Below, one piece after another: positions 27,012-35,317 of a stretch of 64,000 bases of DNA. The DNA comes from an uncultured Lachnospiraceae bacterium (GTDB taxonomy: Bacteria > Bacillota > Clostridia > Lachnospirales > Lachnospiraceae): assembly GCA_910578405.1 (NCBI GenBank), contig CAJTQO010000008.1:35743-99742 (forward strand), in the 5' to 3' direction. A program made the position numbers and the translations under genes. Numbering within the stretch: position 1 is the stretch's first letter; each line of letters starts with the position of its first letter. The notes under the pieces were generated by a model. The model saw only the letters and a program-made list of their open reading frames with translations. It made no database searches and was not told the origin of the DNA.

Positions 27012-28379
27012 TTATTGTAAAAACCGAAGCATATTTCCGCTTAATATTTTCTCTGGATGAACTCCCATATCTATTAATTGCTTCCTAATTTCATCATGAT
27101 ATGCCCTTGAAGAAATTAAAATGAAATTGAACTCCAATTTTTCCAGATATTCTGGAGCATATACAATATAAGTTTGAGAATCTATGGAAATATTCCTCCT
27201 GTTCCTGTCTATAAGCGCTGCTAAACTGCAATTTACAATTTGCTTCTTTTGCAGCGTTAAAAGCCTTTGCAATGTTTCTTCTCCGTCTTTTCCCATCCCA
27301 TAAAGCGCTACTTTTTGAAATGTTTTAAAAATATTTTTTATATAATCATATATCTCTCGCAGCTTTTCTTTATACTCCCCAAGACTCCTGGTTCCGTCAA
27401 TTATTCCATTTAAATCTCGCAAAAATAAAGCTTCTCTTCTCTTCAAAATATCATCCTTTATTTCTACAAAATCTAATAACAATCTCCATCTCTCCTGAAT
27501 GCTTTTTCTTACTGTATAACCTGATAATACTTCCGTTTCTTTATTCTTCTGATAAATTTGAGCAAGCAGATCTATTTGCCTTATCATATAATTATATGTA
27601 TCTTTTACCTGAAAATAAAATTCACCATTCCCACAAAAATCCTCGTTCTTATAAGAAGAAGGAGCAACATGGAACAATCTGGTTATACATGCTTTAATTA
27701 TCATCCTATCAGCCAAAACGATTTCTCTTCCATCAATTGCAAATGAACTATTTTGGTCTTCTTTCCTATAATAGAGCAATACGTCCTCAAGACATTGAAA
27801 TTTTATATCAGGCATCATCCTTGTCCATAGATCATAGTCTTCCGCAATTATATTTTCTGCATAGCGCCAACCATCATCAAACACTTTTTTCCGGAACATA
27901 ATAGTCGGATGTCCTAATGCATTAGAAAAAATCAGCCTTGCCTTAATATCCTGGTCAGTAAAAGTATCGCACATATTTTTTTGTTGCGCTTTATGAAACG
28001 CATATTCTTTAAATTGCGTTGCACAAACCCCGACCTCTTTATGTCCCTCCATAAATTCAACCTGTTTTTCTAACCTCATCGGAAGTGAAATATCATCCGC
28101 ATCCATTCTTGCAATATAGTTTCCTTCTGCCATTTCCATACCGAGATTTAGCGCCCCTCCAATCCCTTTTCGCTTTCCTTCAATAAGCCTAACCCGGTCA
28201 TCCGCTTTTACATATTCCTCTATAATTTTCCTAGTTGAATCGGTTGAACCATCATCTACAATAAGCAATTCCCAATTACTATAAGTCTGGCTAATTATAC
28301 TTTCAATTGCCTCTCTAATATATCTTTCCGCATTATATGTAGGCATAATTACGCTAACTAAATTTCTGTTTGCAATCAT
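27012..28379 (-). CDS. GT2 glycosyltransferase with C-terminal Rossmann-like domain
   Basis: A 455-residue protein. Residues about 8-230 form a GT-A domain of family GT2: LVSVIMPTYNAERYIREAIE, WELLIVDDGSTDSTRKIIEE, GNYIARMDADDISLPMRLEK (DxD as DADD) and YDLWTRMMPDIKF. A helical middle follows. Residues about 355-450 repeat the locus-typical Rossmann-like module (KVALYGMGKDGEETLQRLLT; AALIDRNRRNISID; NFILISSRAYHDEIRKQLID). The chosen Met has AGGA 8-9 bases upstream; the frame opens earlier at TTG. Donor sugar unknown. Confidence 0.88.
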   Translation of the reverse strand: MIANRNLVSVIMPTYNAERYIREAIESIISQTYSNWELLIVDDGSTDSTRKIIEEYVKADDRVRLIEGKRKGIGGALNLGMEMAEGNYIARMDADDISLPMRLEKQVEFMEGHKEVGVCATQFKEYAFHKAQQKNMCDTFTDQDIKARLIFSNALGHPTIMFRKKVFDDGWRYAENIIAEDYDLWTRMMPDIKFQCLEDVLLYYRKEDQNSSFAIDGREIVLADRMIIKACITRLFHVAPSSYKNEDFCGNGEFYFQVKDTYNYMIRQIDLLAQIYQKNKETEVLSGYTVRKSIQERWRLLLDFVEIKDDILKRREALFLRDLNGIIDGTRSLGEYKEKLREIYDYIKNIFKTFQKVALYGMGKDGEETLQRLLTLQKKQIVNCSLAALIDRNRRNISIDSQTYIVYAPEYLEKLEFNFILISSRAYHDEIRKQLIDMGVHPEKILSGNMLRFLQ

Positions 28380-28433
28380 ATATTTTTTCCTATTCCGCAA
28401 CAATCATAAACAAATATATAGCCAATCCTATCC

Positions 28434-29393
28434 TTAACTCTTTCTTGCCTCAACCATAAATCCAAAGCATAGAACTTCACTTGAATTTCTATCCATATCA
28501 GATAACTGCTTTAAAATTGTCAAAGAACTTTGGACTCTATCTTCTATTTCACCCTCTTTAAAATATCCAACGCAATAATTATTTGCCATATATGGAAGTC
28601 TCAATAATTCCTGACGCAAATAATCAAAATAATTTCCATTCGCCTTCATTTCCTTTATTTCAAATCCAAACTCACTAAGATATTCTTCGTACCAATATTT
28701 GCTGAATCCATTATAAAAATAATATGGCGCAAAGTGTGCCAGGCTGCAAAATGGAGCCGTTAATAATAAAATTCCATTTTTCCTGAGTATTCTAGAAAAT
28801 TCTTTTAATGCCAAAACAGGGTTTTTTATATGTTCAAACACTTCCGTACATAATATGGCGTCCATTGACCCATCCTGCAAAGGAATGCTGGTAATATCAC
28901 TGACTATATCCACTTGTTTGGTATTCCAATGTTCAGGATGCAATCCTTCACTCTTTTCCGAATCATCGTATTCACCAAAATCCTGTGATATATATCGCAA
29001 ATGCCCACAATATTTTTTATACCTTAGTTCCCCCGCGCCTGCATCCAAAAGCGCTTTTCCAACAGGTATTTCCGCCAGCTTTTTTTTGAGCCATTTTTCT
29101 TTGCCTGCATCATTATCAATATACCACACCGTTTCCTTCTCACTAATTATTTTTTCCTCATGAATTCCCAACTTCTCTACAAGAAATTTTTTTATTTCTT
29201 CAAAATATATCATAGAAGTAATGTAGATATTTTCAAACTCTTGCTCCTTTATCTGGCTAGGTCGTATATATTTGTTTATCCTTAATTCCTTACTATCAGA
29301 ATAACCAATAATATCAAACATCTCCTCCAAATATTTTTCCCGTCTTTTAAACTGATTCCCTAAGCCATAAATAATTACCTTTGCTTTTGCCAT
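28434..29393 (-). CDS. SAM-dependent methyltransferase with N-terminal Rossmann-like domain
   Basis: A 319-residue protein. The first 95 residues are the shared module (KVIIYGLGNQFKRREKYLEE; IIGYSDSKELRINKYIRPSQ). The rest is a class I methyltransferase: KALLDAGAGELRYKKYCGHL (motif I), SMDAILCTEVFEHIKNPVLA (motif IV) and RILRKNGILLLTAPFCSLAH. The family resembles Methyltransf_11 enzymes of surface-glycan clusters. The start has GAGG 9 bases upstream. The acceptor is probably a sugar of the assembled glycan. Confidence 0.85.
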   Translation of the reverse strand: MAKAKVIIYGLGNQFKRREKYLEEMFDIIGYSDSKELRINKYIRPSQIKEQEFENIYITSMIYFEEIKKFLVEKLGIHEEKIISEKETVWYIDNDAGKEKWLKKKLAEIPVGKALLDAGAGELRYKKYCGHLRYISQDFGEYDDSEKSEGLHPEHWNTKQVDIVSDITSIPLQDGSMDAILCTEVFEHIKNPVLALKEFSRILRKNGILLLTAPFCSLAHFAPYYFYNGFSKYWYEEYLSEFGFEIKEMKANGNYFDYLRQELLRLPYMANNYCVGYFKEGEIEDRVQSSLTILKQLSDMDRNSSEVLCFGFMVEARKS

Positions 29394-29407
29394 TCTATCA
29401 ACCTCTG

Positions 29408-30265
29408 TTATTTCCTAATCCATCCATCACACCATATATCTGGAGTTTCCATCCCCTTCAGCCATTCTTTCGGTGCAATAACTACACCTTTATTCTGGTT
29501 CAGCCATGCTCCCCACCATCCAAATGTACTGTTGGAAATAATATTTCCTGCACATTGGGTCATAAGATACATATCATACCAATCCTGATATTCAGTAAAC
29601 ATACTTTCCGTACATATCATCATATTTTCTAAATGAAAATTCTCTCTCACCCACTTTACATCATCCGAAAAAAAAATAAATTTTGCACCAGGCGCCACGG
29701 TTCTTATGTACGACATTGCGTTTATATAATATTCTATCCCACAAACATCATACACATCAATTCCTAAATAGTCTTTTCTCCTTATATGGACGCCATAATA
29801 ATTCTGCCTTAGTTTTTCACCTAATTTTTTCAGCTTTTTATCTGTTATTGTAAACTGAAAGGAGTATAAAATATGCTCCCTTATCTCTTTAAAGTATTTT
29901 TCCGTCTGCCAAAAACCGACAAAAGCACAATTTTTAGTTTCAAATACATCTTCTCTATATATGCTGCTTCCATCCTCTACATAAAAAAAACGACTTTTTA
30001 TGTCTTTTTTAAATTCACTTAATAAGACTTCATCCCGTTTTATTCTTTTCCACTCATAATCAATTGTTTCAAAAACCTCATCTTCCACTTGCTGTAAATC
30101 AACCATTTTAAATACTTTATCTAATATGAATGGCATCACATGCATATTTTTTCGATAGAATCCTAAATTACACCGTACATATCTTCCTCTGTTTCTTAAT
30201 GCTTCGACAAAAGCATATTGGAACATCTGGTTCCCGAGTCCACCTTTGAAACGTACAATATCCAT
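29408..30265 (-). CDS. GT11 alpha-1,2-fucosyltransferase family protein
   Basis: A 285-residue protein starting MDIVRFKGGLGNQMFQYAF, the N-terminal signature of GT11. It also has YYGVHIRRKDYLGIDVYD (the HxRRxDY donor motif), AKFIFFSDDVKWVRENF, and NIISNSTFGWWGAWLNQNKG. GT11 enzymes transfer L-fucose from GDP-fucose, although some use other deoxyhexoses. No GDP-fucose synthesis genes lie in the window, so the donor must come from elsewhere or may be a different GDP-sugar made here. The start was chosen to match the family's N-terminus; the frame opens 27 bases earlier with its own GAGG. Confidence 0.9.
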   Translation of the reverse strand: MDIVRFKGGLGNQMFQYAFVEALRNRGRYVRCNLGFYRKNMHVMPFILDKVFKMVDLQQVEDEVFETIDYEWKRIKRDEVLLSEFKKDIKSRFFYVEDGSSIYREDVFETKNCAFVGFWQTEKYFKEIREHILYSFQFTITDKKLKKLGEKLRQNYYGVHIRRKDYLGIDVYDVCGIEYYINAMSYIRTVAPGAKFIFFSDDVKWVRENFHLENMMICTESMFTEYQDWYDMYLMTQCAGNIISNSTFGWWGAWLNQNKGVVIAPKEWLKGMETPDIWCDGWIRK

Positions 30266-30309
30266 TTCTCCTCTTTTCTCTAAGCTAAACATTTCCTCTA
30301 TCTTACTTA

Positions 30310-31314
30310 TTATTTTTTTATAAATTCAAATAGTCCACAACTATATTCATCCACACATTCATATTTATCTTTTTCAATAGTCTCCACATATGTATCGCTC
30401 CCTCTTACAATTGCAATATCCTGTAATGCCATATCGTGAAACAGACCTATAACCGTTTTAATGGAAAAAATCCGATGTGCATTAAATATCAGTTTATCTT
30501 GAGGTCCTATTGGCACGCCAATATATACCCTCCCATCCTTTTTCATTACACGTTGTATACTCTCAGCCACCTTCTTATATGCCACTGGATCTATTTTATC
30601 CCCGTATCGCCCAAGCCCAAAATGTTCAATGGCATGAAAAGAAGACAAAGACTCAATCGAATTGTCCTCTAATTGCCCTAACTGTTCTGCATTTCCTTGT
30701 ATAAAATGCAAATTAGGAATATTATATGGTAATGGCCTGATGTCTATATAATAGACTTCCCGGAAAACCAACAAATGTGAAATGAAACCATCCAGCCTTG
30801 ATCCAATATCATAGTGCATTTCCGGATGGTTCTTATATATTTTCTGCGCTCCCCATATATCCTGTGCAAAATAATGCGCTGGCGGCAACCCTGCTGACAT
30901 ATACTTATCCGCAGTTATAATTTTCAAATTAGTATTATCAATAGAAAAATTGGCTTCGGAATTTAACTCTTTATATAACTCCATCTCATGCGCAATCTCC
31001 CTTACACGTTCTGATTCATCAAAGCATTGCAACACACTTCCTAATCCAATAATTTTATCCGCAGGCACTCCATACTGAATAAGTTGCATCCGAATAGCAT
31101 CATAATAATTGGATACTGTAACCAAAATTTTATCGTAATCAAATTGCATTATATCACTAGTCAAAATTCCTTTTGGGCAAATTTGATCACCTCTCTTAAA
31201 TTTGATATCTGTATATCCAATAACATTAAACTTATCTTCAATTATATTTCTGAACCTTAGATAATTCTTTCCAAGTCCCCATACAATAACTTTTTCTTTT
31301 CCTGTCATTTCCAT
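30310..31314 (-). CDS. DUF268-type methyltransferase-like protein with N-terminal Rossmann-like domain
   Basis: A 334-residue protein. Residues 1-110 are the shared module (KVIVWGLGKNYLRFRNIIED; VIGYTDIKFKRGDQI; KILVTVSNYYDAIRMQLIQY). Residues about 150-330 match DUF268: HYDIGSRLDGFISHLLVFRE, VYYIDIRPLPYNIPNLHFIQ, NSIESLSSFHAIEHFGLGRY and GRVYIGVPIGPQDKLIFNAH. This family looks like a degenerate methyltransferase and is recurrent in glycan clusters. It overlaps the FkbM gene by 10 bases. Confidence 0.8.
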   Translation of the reverse strand: MEMTGKEKVIVWGLGKNYLRFRNIIEDKFNVIGYTDIKFKRGDQICPKGILTSDIMQFDYDKILVTVSNYYDAIRMQLIQYGVPADKIIGLGSVLQCFDESERVREIAHEMELYKELNSEANFSIDNTNLKIITADKYMSAGLPPAHYFAQDIWGAQKIYKNHPEMHYDIGSRLDGFISHLLVFREVYYIDIRPLPYNIPNLHFIQGNAEQLGQLEDNSIESLSSFHAIEHFGLGRYGDKIDPVAYKKVAESIQRVMKKDGRVYIGVPIGPQDKLIFNAHRIFSIKTVIGLFHDMALQDIAIVRGSDTYVETIEKDKYECVDEYSCGLFEFIKK

Positions 31315-32000
31315 ACCATTTCCATCTTTATAACTTCATTTTCTTCTATGAATTGGTCTATCTCTCTAAATTTGTCTAATAAATACTCTTTTCTTTCATC
31401 CACATAATACCTGTTGATTCCTTTATCATATCCAAGAACATATCCGTTTTTCAAAAGAATATCTTCCCATTCCTTATAGCTAGGTATTGAAGTCCCTGGT
31501 TTCATTGCTTCTATTACAAATATCCATGGGCGGAATATATGAAAATTACATCCTTCCAGAACTTCCTTTTCAAATCCCTCTACATCAATTTTGCAAAAAT
31601 GAACTTCTTGCTTTTCTTTACAATATTGCTCATAAATCTGTGTTAACGTAAAAATTTTCTTTTTATGTCTTGGACACTTTTCAAATTCTCCATTTCGTAT
31701 AGTTTCCATTGAAAATGTAGAACCAGTTCCAGAACACACTAACTCCTTTTCTCCCTCTTTCGCGCCTATCCCTACACAAAGGTTTATATCCCGCGTCCTT
31801 TCCGCCTGAAGTTGTCCACATTTATCTCTTAAAGGTTCAATATTTATCCCATTACCCCCCCCCAGGTAAAAAAACTTGGTAACACTTAAATACGTAGGAT
31901 CATTTGCCCCTACATCAATATAAAATATTTTCTTTATATCCCTAAGCGCCAAATAAAGCGCCAAGTCCTCATACTCCTGTGCATATGAATAAAACCGCAT
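31305..32000 (-). CDS. FkbM-family methyltransferase with a G9 tract
   Basis: A 231-residue SAM-dependent methyltransferase: KIFYIDVGANDPTYLSVTKF (motif I), NGINIEPLRDKCGQLQ, VHFCKIDVEGFEKEVLEGCN (the IDVEGFE signature of FkbM) and PWIFVIEAMKPG. Residues 47-49 (GGG) are encoded by nine consecutive G on the coding strand (31855-31863), so gain or loss of one base would put the remaining 180 residues out of frame. In this copy the frame is intact. GGAGG lies 13 bases before the start. Confidence 0.88.
   Translation of the reverse strand: MRFYSYAQEYEDLALYLALRDIKKIFYIDVGANDPTYLSVTKFFYLGGGNGINIEPLRDKCGQLQAERTRDINLCVGIGAKEGEKELVCSGTGSTFSMETIRNGEFEKCPRHKKKIFTLTQIYEQYCKEKQEVHFCKIDVEGFEKEVLEGCNFHIFRPWIFVIEAMKPGTSIPSYKEWEDILLKNGYVLGYDKGINRYYVDERKEYLLDKFREIDQFIEENEVIKMEMVWK
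31855..31863. repeat. C9/G9 homopolymer inside the FkbM gene
   Basis: Nine identical bases within an AT-rich coding region, near codon 47 of 231. Tracts of this kind are known sites of slipped-strand phase variation in other bacteria; here that is an inference. Confidence 0.8.
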
Positions 32001-32002
32001 TT

Positions 32003-34525
32003 TTATAATTTGTCCTCCAAACTCCTAATTTCATTAAATATGTATTTGCCATATCCTTTTGTATACGCTTCACTTTCTAAAGTATAATCCATCACATTAT
32101 CCGCATAACATTCTAAACTGTTTGTCCGATTATATCGTTCATAAATAATCTCATCCAGTTCTATCTTTCCTCCTGTCTCTGTCAGGTTCCTTATATGCTC
32201 TTCATATATATTGCCGCCAGAATCCAAACAATATATGTTCCCAGTCTTAGTTTCAATAATCCGTACCTTTTCCTTTTCCCGCCAAATATGGGAAAAAAAC
32301 ATGTATTTATCATACCAATTACCAATGTCCTTACAGACATCTAATACCCTATTCATTTTCCCATTTCCCGCATCCACCATAATGCACATATTAGCCTGCC
32401 TAGGCAATAAATATAATTTGTCATCAAACCATATCCTATGGAAACTCCAATCCTCACCAGGCTGATATCCTTCTGGGAAATCCCTATAAACTGACAACTC
32501 TTGCCTTTTCCTATCCCAGCGAAAAATTTTGTCTGTTTTTCTTGGTATTATCCAGATATTCTCCTCATCCCCACAAATTCCTGCACCGCCATTTCCTAGT
32601 CCTTCAAATTGATATGACTCTATTTCCAGGCTTTCCATATCAAAGCTATAAATTATATTGTGAAACAGCGCCGTAAAGAGAATTTTACTTTTTTCAACAA
32701 AAATGCTCCCCCACGCATATGCTATTGTGCCTTCCTTTTCTGATTCGTTCAAAATAGGTATTTTTTCCATCTCTTCCCTATCCATATCAATAATAAGGAA
32801 GTAATTACTGCTGCATGGAATTATATACAATTTATTCTCTTTTATAATCCCTTCCAGAAATGCCATGCCACAATTAGGCTCCCTGTCTTCATATGCAATA
32901 TATCGTATTTCATCCATTTCCATATCATAAACAGCGATATTATCTGCAATCCATGGAATCACAAATATCTTATCATTGTATATATATATCTTACCGTATT
33001 GTGGGCAGTCCCCAATTTTTTTCTTGTCTAACGGAATCCTTTTGACAAAAACTGCCTCTAATGAATCTTGCTCCATGCTATATATATCATTATCTCCCAT
33101 AGCTAAAAACCAAAGCTTCCCCTTATATTCCACAATATTGTCCATCGCCAGGGAAAAACTGTTCCCATTATTCAATATACAATCCTGATTCTGCACCATC
33201 ACTGGTTTATGGGCTTCCCGGTACAACCACATCATTGAACTGTAATCCCCATAATATGCATCACTCAATGCCACCGAACTATTCATGTCAGGTGTATCAT
33301 CATATATCCCCCAGCCTTCTTTTATATAATTATTTACTAGTTCCCGGTATTCTTCCAGCATCTCTCCCCGCATAGTTTTCAAAGTATTTTCCAACAATGG
33401 ATGTGGGCGCCATAGCAATGCAATGCTCTCTTGTTTTTTCTTAAAGAGAGCAAACACCTGTTTCATTTTTATTAACATCTTATTACCATGCGCAAGAAAA
33501 GAATTAATGCTGGTATTATATAAAATAACTTTTTTATAACTCCCGTCAGGCTTTCGTAACGTTTTTATCCATTCTTCCGGTATTTTTATCTCTTCTTTCT
33601 TTGTATCATGCACCTTATCATATTTCGGTGATCCCCACCCTACAAATTTCTTCTTTACCTGTTCTCTGTCTACCTCTTTCCATTGTTCTTCAGCAGCATG
33701 CAAATATTCTTTCATATATATTTCCTTCATACCTTCTGACTGCACGATTACCTTATCTGCATACACCGTACCTGGCAGGAAACAAAAATGTTTCATATTT
33801 TCTATTGCCGCCTTATTATCTTCCTCAATTTCATCTAAAACAAAGTAAGGCACATACACCAGCATATCTGTATAGTGGCGTAATCTTTTCGAAAAAAACC
33901 TTGGTTCCACACTGGTCACCATATTCCAATCATCATAAGGATTATGTATAAAAATAATATCCGGTTTCCTATCTTCCAAACGATAGGATCTCCAATCCGT
34001 TATCTCAATATTAACCGGATAATCTCCCTTTTCATCATGAAGCTCTCCATAAGAATAGTCTTTGTTCAAATCATAATATGGTATTGGCACACAATAAACC
34101 TCACACTCATTGTCCTCTTTTGCTGCAAGGTAAATGCTTTCTAATGAATCCCACATAGCTGCCTTGTACGGCAGGAATGCCACTTCCAATTTATGGGACA
34201 CTTCCTGTTCCATCCATCCCTTAATTTCCCCCAATTGGGTTTCAGCCAACATACCATACTTTTTGCAGGCAAAACTATCATTCCTTTTTTCCACGATATG
34301 ATAAAGCGTCTCACAATAAGCCTCTAATCCCTGTACACTTTTCTTCCCTTCACCATATATAAGCTCTATCTGGTTCCCTATCGCAATTGCACCCTCCTGA
34401 CAATCCGTCAACAGCTTTGCTAAATCATCTATCTGCTTTCTATCCAATAAGTTTATGATTGCCTGGTTTGCTTCCTGCAATGTTTCCAATATGGAAAATA
34501 ATTGTTTTTTTAATAACCTGCTCAT
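32003..34525 (-). CDS. CDP-glycerol/ribitol phosphotransferase-like protein fused to a probable beta-propeller
   Basis: An 840-residue protein without signal peptide. The first 110 residues are helical and charged. Residues about 150-455 resemble TagF/TarL-type CDP-polyol phosphotransferases: AFLPYKAAMWDSLESIYLAA, KKFVGWGSPKYDKV, KKVILYNTSINSFLAHG, IALLWRPHPLLENTL and DMNSSVALSDAYYGDYSSMM, which match the G.P..D, R.HP and D(Y)SS motifs. Residues about 460-800 contain repeated blade-like units (GKLWFLAMGDNDIYSME, NKLYIIPCSSNYFLII, ENIWIIPRKTDKIFRWD, DKLYLLPRQANMCIMVD), suggesting a propeller that may bind the acceptor. With the CDP-pentitol genes at 5.4-8.1 kb it could attach a polyol phosphate. 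It follows an IspD-like gene. Confidence 0.72.
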   Translation of the reverse strand: MSRLLKKQLFSILETLQEANQAIINLLDRKQIDDLAKLLTDCQEGAIAIGNQIELIYGEGKKSVQGLEAYCETLYHIVEKRNDSFACKKYGMLAETQLGEIKGWMEQEVSHKLEVAFLPYKAAMWDSLESIYLAAKEDNECEVYCVPIPYYDLNKDYSYGELHDEKGDYPVNIEITDWRSYRLEDRKPDIIFIHNPYDDWNMVTSVEPRFFSKRLRHYTDMLVYVPYFVLDEIEEDNKAAIENMKHFCFLPGTVYADKVIVQSEGMKEIYMKEYLHAAEEQWKEVDREQVKKKFVGWGSPKYDKVHDTKKEEIKIPEEWIKTLRKPDGSYKKVILYNTSINSFLAHGNKMLIKMKQVFALFKKKQESIALLWRPHPLLENTLKTMRGEMLEEYRELVNNYIKEGWGIYDDTPDMNSSVALSDAYYGDYSSMMWLYREAHKPVMVQNQDCILNNGNSFSLAMDNIVEYKGKLWFLAMGDNDIYSMEQDSLEAVFVKRIPLDKKKIGDCPQYGKIYIYNDKIFVIPWIADNIAVYDMEMDEIRYIAYEDREPNCGMAFLEGIIKENKLYIIPCSSNYFLIIDMDREEMEKIPILNESEKEGTIAYAWGSIFVEKSKILFTALFHNIIYSFDMESLEIESYQFEGLGNGGAGICGDEENIWIIPRKTDKIFRWDRKRQELSVYRDFPEGYQPGEDWSFHRIWFDDKLYLLPRQANMCIMVDAGNGKMNRVLDVCKDIGNWYDKYMFFSHIWREKEKVRIIETKTGNIYCLDSGGNIYEEHIRNLTETGGKIELDEIIYERYNRTNSLECYADNVMDYTLESEAYTKGYGKYIFNEIRSLEDKL

Positions 34526-34577
34526 TTTTCTTTATCCTTTAATTGAAAACTCCTTTTGCTTCTTTCAACCCTCTTCT

Positions 34578-35240
34578 TTAACCCTTATCGCATTGTCTGT
34601 CAAATTTTATAACATAGTCTGCCATCTGGACATTTTCCCAATTATCTATCCATGGATTTTTATTGGTTAACTCACATAAATATGGATGACACTCTGCACA
34701 CCTGTCCAATACTTCTGACACTTCCACTATCTCATCCATTATCTTATGCCCCGCCCGAAATGCCGCCGGATATTTCATATATCGGAGGTTTTCTGTCTCA
34801 AACGCCTCCTGTTCCGGATACGTCATTAAATCATCCTTTACCAGTCCTGCCGTCACTGCTACCCCATGGATTGCCGCTTTCTCTATTACTTTATAAATCA
34901 TATCCCCTGTGACAAACGGATATCTGACATCATGAAATACATACAGAGCCGGTCTTTGCCTCCCCACTCTCTTAAGTTCCTTCAATATCCGCTGCAAATC
35001 CATGCTTTTTGGATATGCCTTCACTGGCTTATTAATGCTGCATTCTGATTTCCAGCAATCAATATATTGGTTTACCTGAGCCATTGTTTCACTTCCACAA
35101 CACGCTAAAACAACATAATCAATTGCTGGATGAACATAAAATACTTTCATAGAATAAAAATACAGCTCTTTTCCTACAAGCAACACATTCTCCCTTGTCT
35201 CATTATTTGCTTTAACATCAAATAGTATTGCTGCATTCAT
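34578..35240 (-). CDS. IspD/TarI-like protein that has lost the nucleotide-binding loop
   Basis: A 220-residue protein with the overall pattern of an IspD-type cytidylyltransferase: FYVHPAIDYVVLACCGSE, ALYVFHDVRYPFVTGDMIYK (compare HDAARP) and IHGVAVTAGLVKDDLM. The N-terminal loop, normally AGGxGxRMG...PKQ, reads ILFDVKANNETRENVLLVGK, so the Gly-rich CTP-binding segment and its Arg and Lys are missing. It is therefore probably inactive or altered, perhaps a regulatory or binding partner of the CDP-polyol transferase-like protein encoded next to it. The end contains several Cys. GAGGA lies 6 bases before the start. Confidence 0.7.
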   Translation of the reverse strand: MNAAILFDVKANNETRENVLLVGKELYFYSMKVFYVHPAIDYVVLACCGSETMAQVNQYIDCWKSECSINKPVKAYPKSMDLQRILKELKRVGRQRPALYVFHDVRYPFVTGDMIYKVIEKAAIHGVAVTAGLVKDDLMTYPEQEAFETENLRYMKYPAAFRAGHKIMDEIVEVSEVLDRCAECHPYLCELTNKNPWIDNWENVQMADYVIKFDRQCDKG

Positions 35241-35317
35241 TTCAGTTCCTCATTAGCTACCATGCTTTTAAGCATTCGCATATCCATCTATTTCCTTCCT
35301 AACAAAATTGTCCCTGG

